A DNA stretch of 64,000 nt from Skeletonema tropicum. Its lineage: Eukaryota > Bacillariophyta > Thalassiosirophyceae > Thalassiosirales > Thalassiosiraceae. The notes beneath the pieces were generated by a model. That model was not told the origin of the DNA. It worked only from the letters and a program-made list of their open reading frames with translations, and searched no databases. The position numbers were made by a program, and so were the translations under genes. Position 1 is the first letter of the stretch. Every line of letters starts with the position of its first letter. The stretch is taken from contig CM074146.1 of NCBI GenBank assembly GCA_037178625.1, forward strand, positions 310,001-374,000. The letters run 5' to 3'. This document shows positions 50,763-61,615 of the stretch, one piece after another.

Positions 50763-51403
50763 CCCTGCCCTCGGTATCGTATTTATGATGAATGCGCTGG
50801 CAAAATAATTGCCTTGTCTGTTTTATGATGTCCCCGTAATGGTTTCATAAGTTGAGTGCTCTCGAAACAACATGATGAGACAGTGGTTTTGTGACGTGAG
50901 GTTGGATGGTGAGAAAAGGGCTGACATCATCACGGAAAGAATCTGTAGAGAGATACGTATCTGTTTCTTACCTACAGGAATATTAGTCCCAAACATGTTC
51001 TCATCTTTGTGGACTCCCATCTATAGAACACCCCATTGCCTGAACAAAATCTGAATCAGCTTGAACTAAATCAGACACATTTAGAAGACTATTGTTCACG
51101 ACGGGTAATTACACAATGACTCTAGGTTCAAACTTAAATATAGAATACTAATTCCAACGTGAAATCGTGAACAAAACGTTACCTAGGTTGTCCCAGGATT
51201 TATTCAGATCGATCTGCGAACTCACTTTACTTCTTACATAATAAGTAGCTCATGAACCTGCCCTTGCGTTGCTACGCTGCAACCAAGCAAGTAGCAAGCT
51301 AGCATGCATGCTGTAGAAAGACGCTCTCATAATATCGCAGAGGAGCTGTTGTGCTATTGAGACGATATAATAAACAAATAAGAGCACTCCAATAATAATT
51401 ATA
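50763..51403. promoter_or_regulatory. shared divergent promoter region
   Basis: 641 bp between the start codons of the ZIP transporter (minus) and the secreted mucin-linker protein (plus). Both promoters must lie here. No specific element is recognised. Confidence 0.4.
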
Positions 51404-54238
51404 ATGCATTTCAAATTCAGTCTATTGGCCGCTGCCATTCTCAGCACAGCAGCATCCTCAAGTAGTGCAGCTTCTGAAGATCCGCCGCCACGCCGACGGT
51501 CCGCCTCCGAGACATCAAGTAGTAGTGCAGCTTATACCGATCCACGTCAAGGAAGTCGTAGCCGACGACAACTAGTAACAACGGAATGTTCCGCCTACGA
51601 TACATCCCATCAAGTAACCTCCGGCATCACCCTCCTATGGACCAACACGGGCAGTGGTGACACCGAATGGCTCAACAAGGCCAATTACTATTACAACTAT
51701 CTACCCGGCATTCACCGCTTCAACAAGGTTATCATGGCCACGGGTGATGTCGGTACAGTCCACTGTGATGCATCTACGTATATGAATGCCGATGTCTACC
51801 TCGAGATGCGATCTGGCGCTACGTTAGATGTATCTGCCAATTTGAATATTGGTGATGCGTTATATATGAAAACGAATGCCGTATTGACACAATCGGGTAG
51901 TTCGGTAATTACAGTTGGTAAGAATTTGTATCTGGCAGCCCAGTATTCCATTAGTGATACTGCCAAATTATCAGTGGGGTTGGATATGTACATGGCCAGT
52001 AATGCCAAGTTGACCATTGTGGGGGATGGCGCGAGTATTATGGCGTCGAATGTGACACCCACCAATTCTCAGGTGCATGGTTTGATTACCTATGAATTGG
52101 GAGCAAGTGGTGCTGGTGCGGGATATATTGATTTGGGAGGGGGTGAATTGACAATTGGGTCAACTACTGCCAGGATTGTGATTGATGCGTCAAATTATAT
52201 GGGTGGATCAAATTCCATCCCATTGATTCATGGATGCTCCAAGATTATTGGAGCGTATCAAGCTGGTAATATTGAGATAAGTGGATTGGCAGATGGGTTG
52301 AGTGGATCAGTTGTTAGTAAGAGTGATGGTGTCTATCTTGAATTGACTGGAGGAGATGGAGGTGGAGGGGGTGGTGGAGGAGGAGGACCATCATCATCGA
52401 CATCAACATCAACTACTACCGAGGCAACCACTACCACTGAACAAACTACTACAACCACTACTACGACGCCTGAAACCACCACTACTACTCCGGCAACAAC
52501 GACGACCTATCAAACAACTACCGAGGCGACAACGACCACAACCGATCAAACTACGACCTTTCAGACAACTACTCCGGCAACAACGACAACCACTTCTCAA
52601 ACTACAACCTCTTACACAACCACTCCAGCAACAACAACGACCACCACTACCGAGCCAGCTACAACAACAACAACAACAACATATACTGAAGAAACTACTA
52701 CTGTAGCTCCTCCTCCGCCACCTCCACCAAATAATGATGATTCGACAGAAACCATCATCTTGACCGAGACTGGATTTGATGCAATTAGAAAAACTTCAGG
52801 AACATGTCCTCCTCCAGAAAAAACTTCCATCATCATCGACGGATCGGCATATACTGCCGGTCCAGGAGTTATCACCTTGTACGAGTGTCCCTCCATCAAT
52901 GCTGGCTATGATTTGATGAATGTACACCTTACCAACTTTCCCGAAGGACTTTGGTATGAGCTCGTCTACAAAGCTGATTCCGTCGAACTAATGATCAAGA
53001 GCTTGGCAAATTACAAGGAGTATTGGACACATGTGCGCCGAACGTATACGACCGAAGAATATCCCGAGCAACAGCACACCGATCACTTTCCTCAATTCAG
53101 TTGGGATACTGTCCCTACGTGGACTCGCGCTCGTAAGAATGCCAATGAAGTTCCAGATAATAACAAGAAGGATTGGAACTTTAATGCAGGTCCATGGAGA
53201 GATGATGAAATTGAATCGATTGCAAGGAACAACTACCTCTCTTGGTATGGGCTGAATACGCCAGATCATGTTATTGATACATGGCAACGCATCAAGAACG
53301 CGGATCCCACTCATAAGACAATGTATTACTGGAATGCAGAGTCTTACTGGGGTACGGAAGGGATCGGCCTACAGCAAAGTTACCTCAAGGTTGGTACAGT
53401 CGGTACTGGAGGTAGAAAACTATACGATCATTCCAATCCGGACATGAGGACCTGGTGGGTCAATCATGGCCTAGAGATGAGTCAGCAGGAATTTAGTGAC
53501 GGAGTGTTCACTGACAATACCATATCACGTGAGTGTGATAATGAGGCGTGCGATCTCGAGACTACTGATAAGTCTATAATGGTAAGGGAATTGGCAGAGA
53601 CAGTCAATGATGATGACTTGGACATTGGAAACTACCTACGTCAAATGATTGATGGGGGTAATCGCTTCCGCATGGCCTATGCAGATGGATCGTATTTCGA
53701 GAACACTCACTTCTCTCCCGGCAATCAGAATGACTTGGAAGGAATTCTTGTCAGTATGCAGCTTGCTAGGGAAGCATCGTGGAAGAAGAAGGTAGTCATG
53801 TGGACGGGCTCGAGGCGTAATTGTGGTTGCGGATTCAACAATCCTGCCATTGCCTTTTGTACCGAAGTCACACAGAAGAATTGTATTCCCCAATCTTGTG
53901 CAGGCTTTGTCCAAACCACCAACAGGGAAGAACCGACTGAGAAGCTAGAGAATGATCTCGAAATTGCCCTGGCTGAGTTTTTAATGATTGTGGAGAAGTG
54001 GTCTTATGCCAACTTTAGCATATCTCCCGATGCAAGCTGTGAGAGGTGGCGTTGGGATTGGTCCCATATGGAGTTGTTGAACAAGCCTCTTGGACAGCCC
54101 TTGGGACCTCCGCTCAAGAGTGGTCACACCTTTAGCCGCCACTTTGAACATATGAGCGTGAAGCTCAGTTTGAAGAAGACAGATTACGAGGAATCTGCAC
54201 ATGGTACTGGCGGTGATGTGACGTTCATTTATCACTAG
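51404..54238 (+). CDS. secreted protein: beta-repeat region, Thr-rich linker, putative glycoside-hydrolase-like domain
   Basis: 944 aa, start ATG at 51404. A signal peptide (LLAAAILSTAASSSSAA) precedes a basic stretch (PPPRRRSAS; RSRRQL) that may be a processing site. Residues 60-310 show short repeats of strand-forming type (YLEMRSGATLDVSANLNIGD, LTQSGSSVITVGKNLYLAA), as in a beta-helix or adhesin. A Gly run and a Thr/Pro/Glu linker (about 330-440), likely heavily O-glycosylated, join it to a C-terminal domain (about 540-944). That domain has features of a TIM-barrel hydrolase: WDTVPTW, YLSWYGLN, TMYYWNAESYWGTE, YDHSNPDMRTWWVNH and FSDGVFTDNT, where the last Asp could be catalytic. It resembles uncharacterised hydrolase families that act on polysaccharides. 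It is probably in the cell wall or extracellular matrix. The enzyme call is tentative. Confidence 0.7.
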   Translation: MHFKFSLLAAAILSTAASSSSAASEDPPPRRRSASETSSSSAAYTDPRQGSRSRRQLVTTECSAYDTSHQVTSGITLLWTNTGSGDTEWLNKANYYYNYLPGIHRFNKVIMATGDVGTVHCDASTYMNADVYLEMRSGATLDVSANLNIGDALYMKTNAVLTQSGSSVITVGKNLYLAAQYSISDTAKLSVGLDMYMASNAKLTIVGDGASIMASNVTPTNSQVHGLITYELGASGAGAGYIDLGGGELTIGSTTARIVIDASNYMGGSNSIPLIHGCSKIIGAYQAGNIEISGLADGLSGSVVSKSDGVYLELTGGDGGGGGGGGGGPSSSTSTSTTTEATTTTEQTTTTTTTTPETTTTTPATTTTYQTTTEATTTTTDQTTTFQTTTPATTTTTSQTTTSYTTTPATTTTTTTEPATTTTTTTYTEETTTVAPPPPPPPNNDDSTETIILTETGFDAIRKTSGTCPPPEKTSIIIDGSAYTAGPGVITLYECPSINAGYDLMNVHLTNFPEGLWYELVYKADSVELMIKSLANYKEYWTHVRRTYTTEEYPEQQHTDHFPQFSWDTVPTWTRARKNANEVPDNNKKDWNFNAGPWRDDEIESIARNNYLSWYGLNTPDHVIDTWQRIKNADPTHKTMYYWNAESYWGTEGIGLQQSYLKVGTVGTGGRKLYDHSNPDMRTWWVNHGLEMSQQEFSDGVFTDNTISRECDNEACDLETTDKSIMVRELAETVNDDDLDIGNYLRQMIDGGNRFRMAYADGSYFENTHFSPGNQNDLEGILVSMQLAREASWKKKVVMWTGSRRNCGCGFNNPAIAFCTEVTQKNCIPQSCAGFVQTTNREEPTEKLENDLEIALAEFLMIVEKWSYANFSISPDASCERWRWDWSHMELLNKPLGQPLGPPLKSGHTFSRHFEHMSVKLSLKKTDYEESAHGTGGDVTFIYH
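52390..52700 (+). repeat. Thr-codon-rich minisatellite in coding sequence
   Basis: Imperfect repeats of ACTACCGAGGCAACCAC- and CCGGCAACAACGACGACC-like words encode TTTxATTTT blocks of the mucin-like linker. Length variation between alleles is likely. Confidence 0.7.
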
Positions 54239-54447
54239 AGCTAGCTAGAGGCTTGAGTTTCTGTCGACGTTCTGTTATTGTTATGGTAATTAGCAGCACA
54301 AGATAGCTAACATAATAAGTGTAACAGAGCAATCTTATTGTGAGTTGTCTTCTAATGAGTGCTATTTATACAAGTAGAGGATTGATGTTCACCGAGAGTA
54401 TCTTTATCTCCTCCATTGAAATGGTAACATATTGCTTGCTTTTAAGT

Positions 54448-54678
54448 TTACGTCAATTCAAGATCCATTCCATTTACCACCGCTGACACTGCGCTAGTAT
54501 TGCTGTTGCTACTGCTATTACTGTCCAAATGCCCGTAGACTTGACGACCTTGACGGCGTCGAGTACTACTACTACTGTCATGATCATCATCATCTGGAGC
54601 ACCACATATACCCAACATTCTAGCCTTGTTCACTCGAAACAGCCCATAGCATTTATCATCTCGACCATGTGCACCACG
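54448..54678 (-). other. in-frame extension after the MFS stop codon
   Basis: Directly after the TAG that ends the MFS frame (54679-54681), the same frame stays open for 76 more codons to a TAA at 54448: RGAHGRDDKCYGLFRVNKAR, then MLGICGAPDDDDHDSSSS and a Ser/Asn-rich end. A copy of most of it lies inverted at 57151-57384, and many differences between the two are synonymous (AAC/AAT, AGA/CGA, TTG/TTA, TGT/TGC, GGG/GGA), which argues that it was once translated. It may be a cytosolic tail cut off by a new stop, a read-through product, or joined by splicing (TTCTAG could serve as an acceptor). Confidence 0.55.
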
Positions 54679-56781
54679 CTAGAATGGCAAGAAAAACCAC
54701 ACTGATAATGGAGCTGCGATACCAGCAATCATGAGAAGATACCAAAATGTGGATGGATCTGTGGGTACCCACGTAGGACACTCGAGACATGTTTGTGGAC
54801 ACGACTGCTGCTGTTGCTGTTGATTATCAAGAAAAAGATTGCATTCTTCTTGCACTGATACGCATTGGGCACCGTTGGCATTGTCATTATTGACAAGAAC
54901 GTCACAGAAATGACCATATTGATCGCGGCAGTCAGGACAATTTGTGTTATATTTGTCATTCATTGCTCCCATTACTGCATCCGTTATCGGACCCAATATA
55001 GACCTAGCGGATGTGATGGCAAAGAAGAGTCCTTCCATCCCGGTGGGCGCCAAGCTTGCCGTCCAACTGATAATTCTGGGGCTCCAGAAAACTTCACCTA
55101 CTGTCATGACAATCTGCCATACACATGCACCTCCAACATTTGGAAACATTGCCACAAAGATTGGTGAAATCGCCATTAGCCACAGCCCTGGCATGACAAT
55201 TTGAAAGTCTTCTCGACCGGTCGTAAACGCCCCAACTAAAGGTGGCAATATCAAACATCCAAATAGGTTGATACTCTGAATGGTATAAATAGGAATCTTC
55301 TCTCCAAAGCGCCTCTCTAGAAACGGCGGAAGAACAATCTCAGAAGCAGTCCAATCCAATACAATTGTAAATGATAAAAATCCAAATATCAGTACTCTCC
55401 ATGTATTTCGTAGTTTGAGAATGGCAATTACTTGATTGACAAGTTGGACGAGGCTACTGCAACGACGTGATGATGTTGATGTGGAAGAAGAAGGGAAATT
55501 TCCATGCTGCTGACTGCTTGTTTGATGATTGTTGTATCTTGTTCTGTACATTTGATACTTGGGTAGACTTCTTCTTTTTCTTCGTGTCATTGTTGATGAA
55601 GATGATGATGAGGTGGATAATATGTTGTTGTTGACGTCACTGTTGGTAACAACTGAAACTGCAACTGCTCCCTGTTCTTCTTCTTCTTCATCATCATCCA
55701 TCGCTTGTTGTTGTATAGACTCGTAATGATTTGGAAACAATTTTTGCAATAGGTGTGGTCGAATCATTGGTGAAGCAGGCAAGGCATCCATAGGAAGAAT
55801 GATTGATTCATTACCACTCATCTCATCATTTTCCATCATTATAGGTGATGATGATGATGATGATGATGGGTGTGAACTCGTTTGTTTCCGTCTCTCTTCA
55901 TCATCATCATCCAAGTCATTCGGATCAATCACTGTCCAATCCTCCAAAAAGCAATACGCTATAGTAAACGTCACCAGTACAATCACCCAAGTAACCACAA
56001 TAAACTGCCGTATAGGTGTAAACACTGCACCGCCCATAAAACTCATAAACTGCACATCCTCCAAACTACCCCTCATCTGATCCACCAACACATCTGCCAG
56101 CGCACCCGCCAAATTGGACACGGCATAACTCATCGCAAATGCTAGCGGTCGTGTCAACGGGGTAGTCAACTTTTTCAACGCTACACGATACAACCCCACG
56201 CTCAACAATGCATCTCCACATGGTGAAAAGAGAAATAGTGCCACGTACAGCGCTTCCGTCGATCGGCCAAATGCAAGCAATGTCCGTCCAATAATGGCAA
56301 CGCTCATGGCCAGTATCGATATTCGTCGAACACCAATCACATCCACCATGATGGAGCCCAGCAATCCAAATAGAATGTCGACTACTCCTTTGATGCCCAG
56401 TAGTGCGCCAGCCTGGACATCGGATATACCGAATTCATTCGTCACATAATTGTACAGCACGAAGCGTAGGCCGAAGGAACGGAAGGAGTTGAGAAATTCG
56501 AGAGTAAGGACGATTAATACCTGGCGCGGGAGGAGGAGGAAGCGCAGTAATGATTCATGGCCGGATAGATGATTATTAGTTGTTTGTGAGTTGTTGTGGC
56601 TGCCGGCGGCGGTGGTAGTTTGAGAGTTGTGCACGTCATGCGCGTCGTCTTGTTGTGTGGTTGTAGAAGATGCTGATAGAGGAGGACCCCCGCTGATATA
56701 ATTATTATTGTTGTCTGGACGGCTGTCATCACCACCGCCGTCACCATTGGGCGACGCAGAGGATGATGTTCGATGATACAT
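54679..56781 (-). CDS. major facilitator superfamily transporter
   Basis: 700 aa, start taken at the ATG at 56781; the frame is open to 56802 only with TTG. A Ser/Asn/Asp-rich cytosolic N-terminus (about 85 aa) precedes about 12 membrane helices in two bundles. The first bundle shows ISDVQAGALLGIKGVVDILF and a loop with DVIGVRRISILAMS, matching the MFS loop 2-3 pattern (G-x-x-x-D-x-x-G-x-R-R). A long acidic, Ser- and His-containing loop of about 150 residues separates it from the second bundle (IVLDWTASEIVLPPFLERRF ... WSPRIISWTASLAPTGMEGL). An outward Cys-rich loop (CPDCRDQYGHFC, CPQTCLECP) lies before the last helix. The substrate is not identifiable. The frame ends at TAG with an apparently coding tail beyond it. 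Confidence 0.8.
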   Translation of the reverse strand: MYHRTSSSASPNGDGGGDDSRPDNNNNYISGGPPLSASSTTTQQDDAHDVHNSQTTTAAGSHNNSQTTNNHLSGHESLLRFLLLPRQVLIVLTLEFLNSFRSFGLRFVLYNYVTNEFGISDVQAGALLGIKGVVDILFGLLGSIMVDVIGVRRISILAMSVAIIGRTLLAFGRSTEALYVALFLFSPCGDALLSVGLYRVALKKLTTPLTRPLAFAMSYAVSNLAGALADVLVDQMRGSLEDVQFMSFMGGAVFTPIRQFIVVTWVIVLVTFTIAYCFLEDWTVIDPNDLDDDDEERRKQTSSHPSSSSSSSPIMMENDEMSGNESIILPMDALPASPMIRPHLLQKLFPNHYESIQQQAMDDDEEEEEQGAVAVSVVTNSDVNNNILSTSSSSSSTMTRRKRRSLPKYQMYRTRYNNHQTSSQQHGNFPSSSTSTSSRRCSSLVQLVNQVIAILKLRNTWRVLIFGFLSFTIVLDWTASEIVLPPFLERRFGEKIPIYTIQSINLFGCLILPPLVGAFTTGREDFQIVMPGLWLMAISPIFVAMFPNVGGACVWQIVMTVGEVFWSPRIISWTASLAPTGMEGLFFAITSARSILGPITDAVMGAMNDKYNTNCPDCRDQYGHFCDVLVNNDNANGAQCVSVQEECNLFLDNQQQQQQSCPQTCLECPTWVPTDPSTFWYLLMIAGIAAPLSVWFFLPF

Positions 56782-57150
56782 TCTACCTTCTGTTATTGTC
56801 AACTACTTTTGCAGTGGGCCAGAGTGGAGGCACTGAACATATTTCACTTTCATGGTCATTTCCAATTTTCATTTTTTGCGCTTTTCGTGTTGTTTAAGTT
56901 TCTTCTGTTTGTCGCACCATCACGATGGTTAGCTACGCGTGAAAATGCGGTTATTACGTCTCTCGCGCGCACGCGCTCGTTATTTCTCCTCTTCTGTAAC
57001 AGAATAGTATAATGACACACTAAAAGACACGATATCAGCGCATATCGTCATTGTTTGTGACACAAATCTGGAAAAATTGGAATTTTCCAGCAGACACTCA
57101 CCGTTGCCGTGAACCGTCGTGCCATCCAGAGATACAGTAGCAGCCGCCTG
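56782..57150. other. upstream region of the MFS gene
   Basis: Promoter side of the MFS gene. It contains a short inverted pair CTGGAAAA/TTTTCCAG (about 57067-57090). No gene. Confidence 0.4.
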
Positions 57151-57384
57151 TCGAGAGTCGAGAGATAAATGCTACTACGGATTGTTTCGAATGAATAAGG
57201 CTCGAATGTTAAGTATCTGCGGTGCTCCAGATGATGATGGCCACGACAGTAATATTATTACTCGACGAAGTCTACGACATACATTTAGACAATAACAGTA
57301 GTAGCAACAGCAGTACAGCGCAGTGTCAGAGGTTGCAAATGGAATGGTTCTTAAATTATTGACGTAAACTTCTTAAAAGCAAGC
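57151..57384 (+). pseudogene. inverted relic of the MFS gene tail
   Basis: Aligns, in opposite orientation, with 54434-54664. It reads RDKCYYGLFRMNKARMLSIC then GAPDDDGHDSNIITRRS before shifting out of frame; the noncoding end TTGACGTAAACTT ... AAAAGCAAGC is also shared. It is the last part of a second, oppositely oriented MFS-type gene whose body is gone, or a small inverted duplication of the tail. Confidence 0.7.
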
Positions 57385-58716
57385 ATTCTTCATAAGTGTC
57401 ACCAATAGCTTCCCGGTAAACAACAACCAACCTAAGTATCTCGCAGCCAGAGTCTTTGATGCAGGGTGGTAGGAGAGACAACCTTCTCCCGTGGTCCCGA
57501 CTGCGACGCTGTTTGGCTCTGCCCTCGGCGTATGAAGACTCCAATTGTTGATTGTTGGTTCAATGATGTATGTAGCGATAATGCAACATCACCTAATTTT
57601 CTAAGTGACGCCATGAGGTTGATTTATGTAGTCGAGTGTGGTCACAAATCGCTTGACACACCGCCACTCACGCTTTTGACACATCAGCCGAACGAGCACT
57701 GTTGTGGTCATCGAAGTGTCAACCACCGTCACCATCGACACTAATGGCCGCGGTCATCGACTTACAGTGTGGTCATAAAAAGACGACCCAGTGACAACAT
57801 TCTTGGAGCGAGTTGTTATCATAAATGCTGAGTGTAACGAAGCCGAAGCATGAATGAGAACAACTACACGACATCTTCCAAAGCCAAAGGATGCGATGAG
57901 ATGGACATCAAACAACAGAACAAACATCAAAGAGTGCGTTGTCACCATGAATGCTGAGTGCAACGAAGCATGAATGGAACGACGACACGATGCAATGATT
58001 ACTTACAAACTAAAAAAGGAATGCTCATCAAGAGCAAACATGAATGAAAGCGCACAAGAGCAAACAAGAACAAGAATGAAAGCGCAACAAGAGTAAAATC
58101 AAAAGCGCAAGGCATGGTAAACTTTGCCAGAGAAGTGGTTTTTTATTCAAACTTGGTAAACTTAATTCATTTAATGTCAAAGCGTTCGTGGTCGGTGTGT
58201 AAAGCAATTTTAGACCACACACTCCTTGCTTAAATCAACCCCCTCGCTTCACAAATAAAACCCCAATCGTGCTCGTTGCGTGTACTCGTGACGCAACTGG
58301 TGAGAGTGTGGTGACCAAACACGACAACTCGCACTAGTGTGGTTTTATATAGTGACATGATAAGTATGCTCAACCTGCATCATCCTGCTCATCGCTCATC
58401 GCCGCTTGCTCGCCTACGTATTCCCCATTCATACTAATAGATCAAAATTACCTGTACCTATACAAAACTTATCTATCCTTAAATACTTGATGCCGACCTC
58501 GCCAATCGCCAACTTCTTTTGAAATGCATGCATGCTGCTGCTATCAATGATGTGATAAGTATGGCTGGAAATCAACGATACCTTTGTATCAATCCAACAA
58601 CGATACCTTCGTATCAAACCAACAAACTCTCCTCTGCCATAACTGACACTTTTCACTCCACAAAAACTCGCCATTACAATCACACGACGCAAGTCCGTCG
58701 AAAAATCTAAAATAAT
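57385..58716. other. intergenic with short direct repeats
   Basis: No gene supported. A direct repeat of about 28 bp occurs twice, 132 bp apart (ATGCTGAGTGTAACGAAGC near 57825; ATGCTGAGTGCAACGAAGC near 57950), followed by AGAGCAAACA/ATGAATGAAAGCGCA repeats at 58028-58100. The promoter of the next gene must be at its right end. Confidence 0.45.
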
Positions 58717-59490
58717 ATGTCAGCCAGCAGCAGCATCAGAAGAAGAACAGGTCGGAAAGCCGCCATACATCTAGCAATGTACATCCTCTGCCTCCTCAGC
58801 GCCTACAGTTTGGGCTTTTACTCTCGCAACTTTATATCCGACCTAACCAGAGCGCTTGATCCTACATTTGAGTTTCCACCACCGCCAACCAATAAACGCC
58901 TACCAGATCGATGGGAACGATACTCCTTTGATGAAATCTACGAACACTACGACTGCAAGGCACAAGCACAAGATAAATCCAAGCCATTGCCAAGTTTGGC
59001 CCAGTGGCTGTACTTGAGACAACAATACAAGGAGTATGTTGATGATACAATTGTATTTGATGATCCAGTACCACCAACATTGGGATATTCCTACGATGAA
59101 TTGCACAATCCACCACCATTCTATGCAAAACTTGATCCGGAACGTGGACGAGGTCTTTATGCATCGAGAGATATTCAAAGGTTAGAGGTAGTTCATCATT
59201 GGAGTGGACACGATGTTACCTTTCCAGATGCGTATTCCTTTCGTCAATTCGTATTTAGTCTACCGAAACGAATGGCATGTGATGTCATTGATTGGGCTTG
59301 GTCGAGAAAAATAAGTGAAAGAGGTCCAGAAGCGATCTGTTTGAGTATTAATATTGCTAGTTTGATGAATTCAGGTGATGGGCCTGGTGAAGTGAATGTT
59401 AGTATTAAATCAAGTACGTCGGATTCTTTCTTTGCAACGAGGGATATTCGAAAGGATGAGGAGATACTGACGCACTTTGTTCGGACGTAA
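58717..59490 (+). CDS. membrane-anchored SET-domain-like protein
   Basis: 257 aa, start ATG at 58717. A basic N-terminus (SIRRRTGRKAA) and one hydrophobic helix at 15-36 (AAIHLAMYILCLLSAYSLGF) form a type II signal anchor. The C-terminal part (about 138-257) has SET-domain features: RGRGLYASRDIQRLEVV at its start, and SFFATRDIRKDEEILTHF at its end. Between them the usual NHxxxxN motif appears only as SINIASLMNSGDGPGEVNV, so cofactor binding and methyl transfer may be impaired. SET proteins with a lumenal or Golgi-type anchor do not fit the histone role; the target is unknown. Confidence 0.65.
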   Translation: MSASSSIRRRTGRKAAIHLAMYILCLLSAYSLGFYSRNFISDLTRALDPTFEFPPPPTNKRLPDRWERYSFDEIYEHYDCKAQAQDKSKPLPSLAQWLYLRQQYKEYVDDTIVFDDPVPPTLGYSYDELHNPPPFYAKLDPERGRGLYASRDIQRLEVVHHWSGHDVTFPDAYSFRQFVFSLPKRMACDVIDWAWSRKISERGPEAICLSINIASLMNSGDGPGEVNVSIKSSTSDSFFATRDIRKDEEILTHFVRT

Positions 59491-61615
59491 GTGTGTTGGA
59501 GAGAGAACAGGTTGATAGGATTGAATTGTGTACACTTTTCTGTAGCATGAGACTAATATATAATGTACAGCGGTTTGTAGGTGCAATTTGTTATTCACAA
59601 TCATCCTTTTGGAGTATATACAGCTGAAATCGATTCCTTTTCTTCATCATTTCCTTCTTGGAAAGAGAGGTGAAAAAAGTTGCTGCCGCTCAGCAAGCAC
59701 GCACTGGCAGTCAGTGCAAGGCACTTCTTCGGCAAGCAATATATTGGCCAAAAGGTCTTTCATCACCATGTACAAAGAAAAAGAGAAACTCGTTCAGAAT
59801 GAATACTACTTTTATTATACAACTTTAGTTTTGCAATAAATTGCTGCTCTGCTTCTTCTTCATCTCAATTCTTACAGAGAGGCTTGTCTATCTCCAAGTA
59901 GCTACCAAAACTCGGGGTTACTATAAGAGGTAACCACACATCATTTTGTATTCATCTCTCTCTCACTTCTTCTTTACAGAATCACATTGAAACGGACAAA
60001 GAAGAAAGTTCCTCAGTCTCACAATGCATCCTACAATACTTACGTTCCAACTCACTCTTTACTTTCTCTCGTGGCCTCCAAATAATGATACTCCAGCATT
60101 CTTCTTCTCCGTTATTGAATTCTCTCTAGCTGATTGTTATCATGTTATATCATAATATTTTGATGGGTATCGCAGCCCTTTCATGTCATCATTCGGCATC
60201 CTGCAAGAGGCACAAAGTCATGTTGTGTATGACATGTCATATATTACAGTAAGTGAGTAGTGAGACTCTCTATCTCTTGAGGACAATCACAGTCTCTTGT
60301 ACATGCCATTTTTTGACTTTCCAACTGGAAGGGCGCTGACCGTCTTGATTGTATTGGTACTTGATCTATATCCGTCTATAAATTGTAGCTTGATCCTCTC
60401 ACCAGTTAGTTTAAGGTATGTTGCCCGATAATAGTACGCATCATTTATCATTTTGTCGAATGTAGCCGAGCCGCAACGGCGATAAGTTAAACGCAACATG
60501 AATCCACTCTCTCATTAGAAACAGTCCAATATATAATAAATGCATTGGATTTATATTGCGTCGCATTTCGAGCGTAGGGACATTTAGTTAAATGTTCGTT
60601 TGTTGCCGGCCAATGTGCTGTTTTTGTCATGTCATGAATTCAGATGAAACGGTGTGCATACCACACCACACCGCTCCCAACGTAACAAAATCATCTAATC
60701 CCCTAACCCATCATAGTCTTATTGAACTCTACCTCCAGTCATAACACCCCCCAATCAAAGTTGTCGGCATTTTATTTTAGAAAATCCGTTACTATTGGGG
60801 GTTGATAGAGATTGGCGAAGCCTTTTTCGACGTTTTCCACAGAAAATGACTCTTACCATTCATTCGTCTTTCGCCGTTTATTTATTGGTCTTTTTGAATG
60901 ATTTGTTCCACATCGTGACGAGGCCCCTGAATTGTAAAAGGGCTGGTAGGTTGCCGATGGGATTGGTTTTTTGCGCTACGGCAAAATAAAAGTCAAAAGC
61001 CCCTTTTTTCATTGGAAATCCTTCACATTATAGTCTGATAAGTATCGACTCACTGACACACTGTCGTCGGCGGGGGTTTGATGGTGAAGATGACTCTTCT
61101 TCCCTACGACTACGTACGGTAGGCCGGTTCACTTTGGATGGTGTTGCCGTGTAAAAAAAATGATTGAGGCAAACGGTAAACGGTGAGTTTTTGAGATTTA
61201 AATTTCAAACGACCGACTTCTGCCGTAGAGCCTCTACGGTCGGAATAGTACATAAGTAGCATGCGCCATCGCCTCAAAGGCCATAAAGCTATCTATATTT
61301 TTCCTATCTCCTCTAGAGGAGTATCAGCCTCATAGCTAGCCCAAGCTAGAGAGTAATCTTCAAATGCATAATATTTCGACGAAAATATGCTTTCATGACC
61401 TACCCAGATCAGTACATACTCACATAATAGTCACCTAAAGGATAGTATCTCGGGACTAGCATGTAGACCACTTCCCTGAAACTTAATTTTCGCCACCTAC
61501 CGGAGTACGGCCGGAGGTGATCTCTGCATGCCCTCTAATAACTAAAATCTCAAAATCCAGAAAGTATGTTTGACACCTCCTATAACTTTGATTTACATAG
61601 CTACTTATATTCATA
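59491..61615. other. intergenic between convergent genes
   Basis: 2.1 kb without a supported gene. Small hairpins occur at 61220-61245 (CCGTAGAGCCTCTACGG) and 61492-61520 (CACCTACCGG ... CCGGAGGTG), possibly remnants of mobile elements. A 70-codon frame at 60287-60499 (minus, with ATG) has no recognisable domain. Confidence 0.4.
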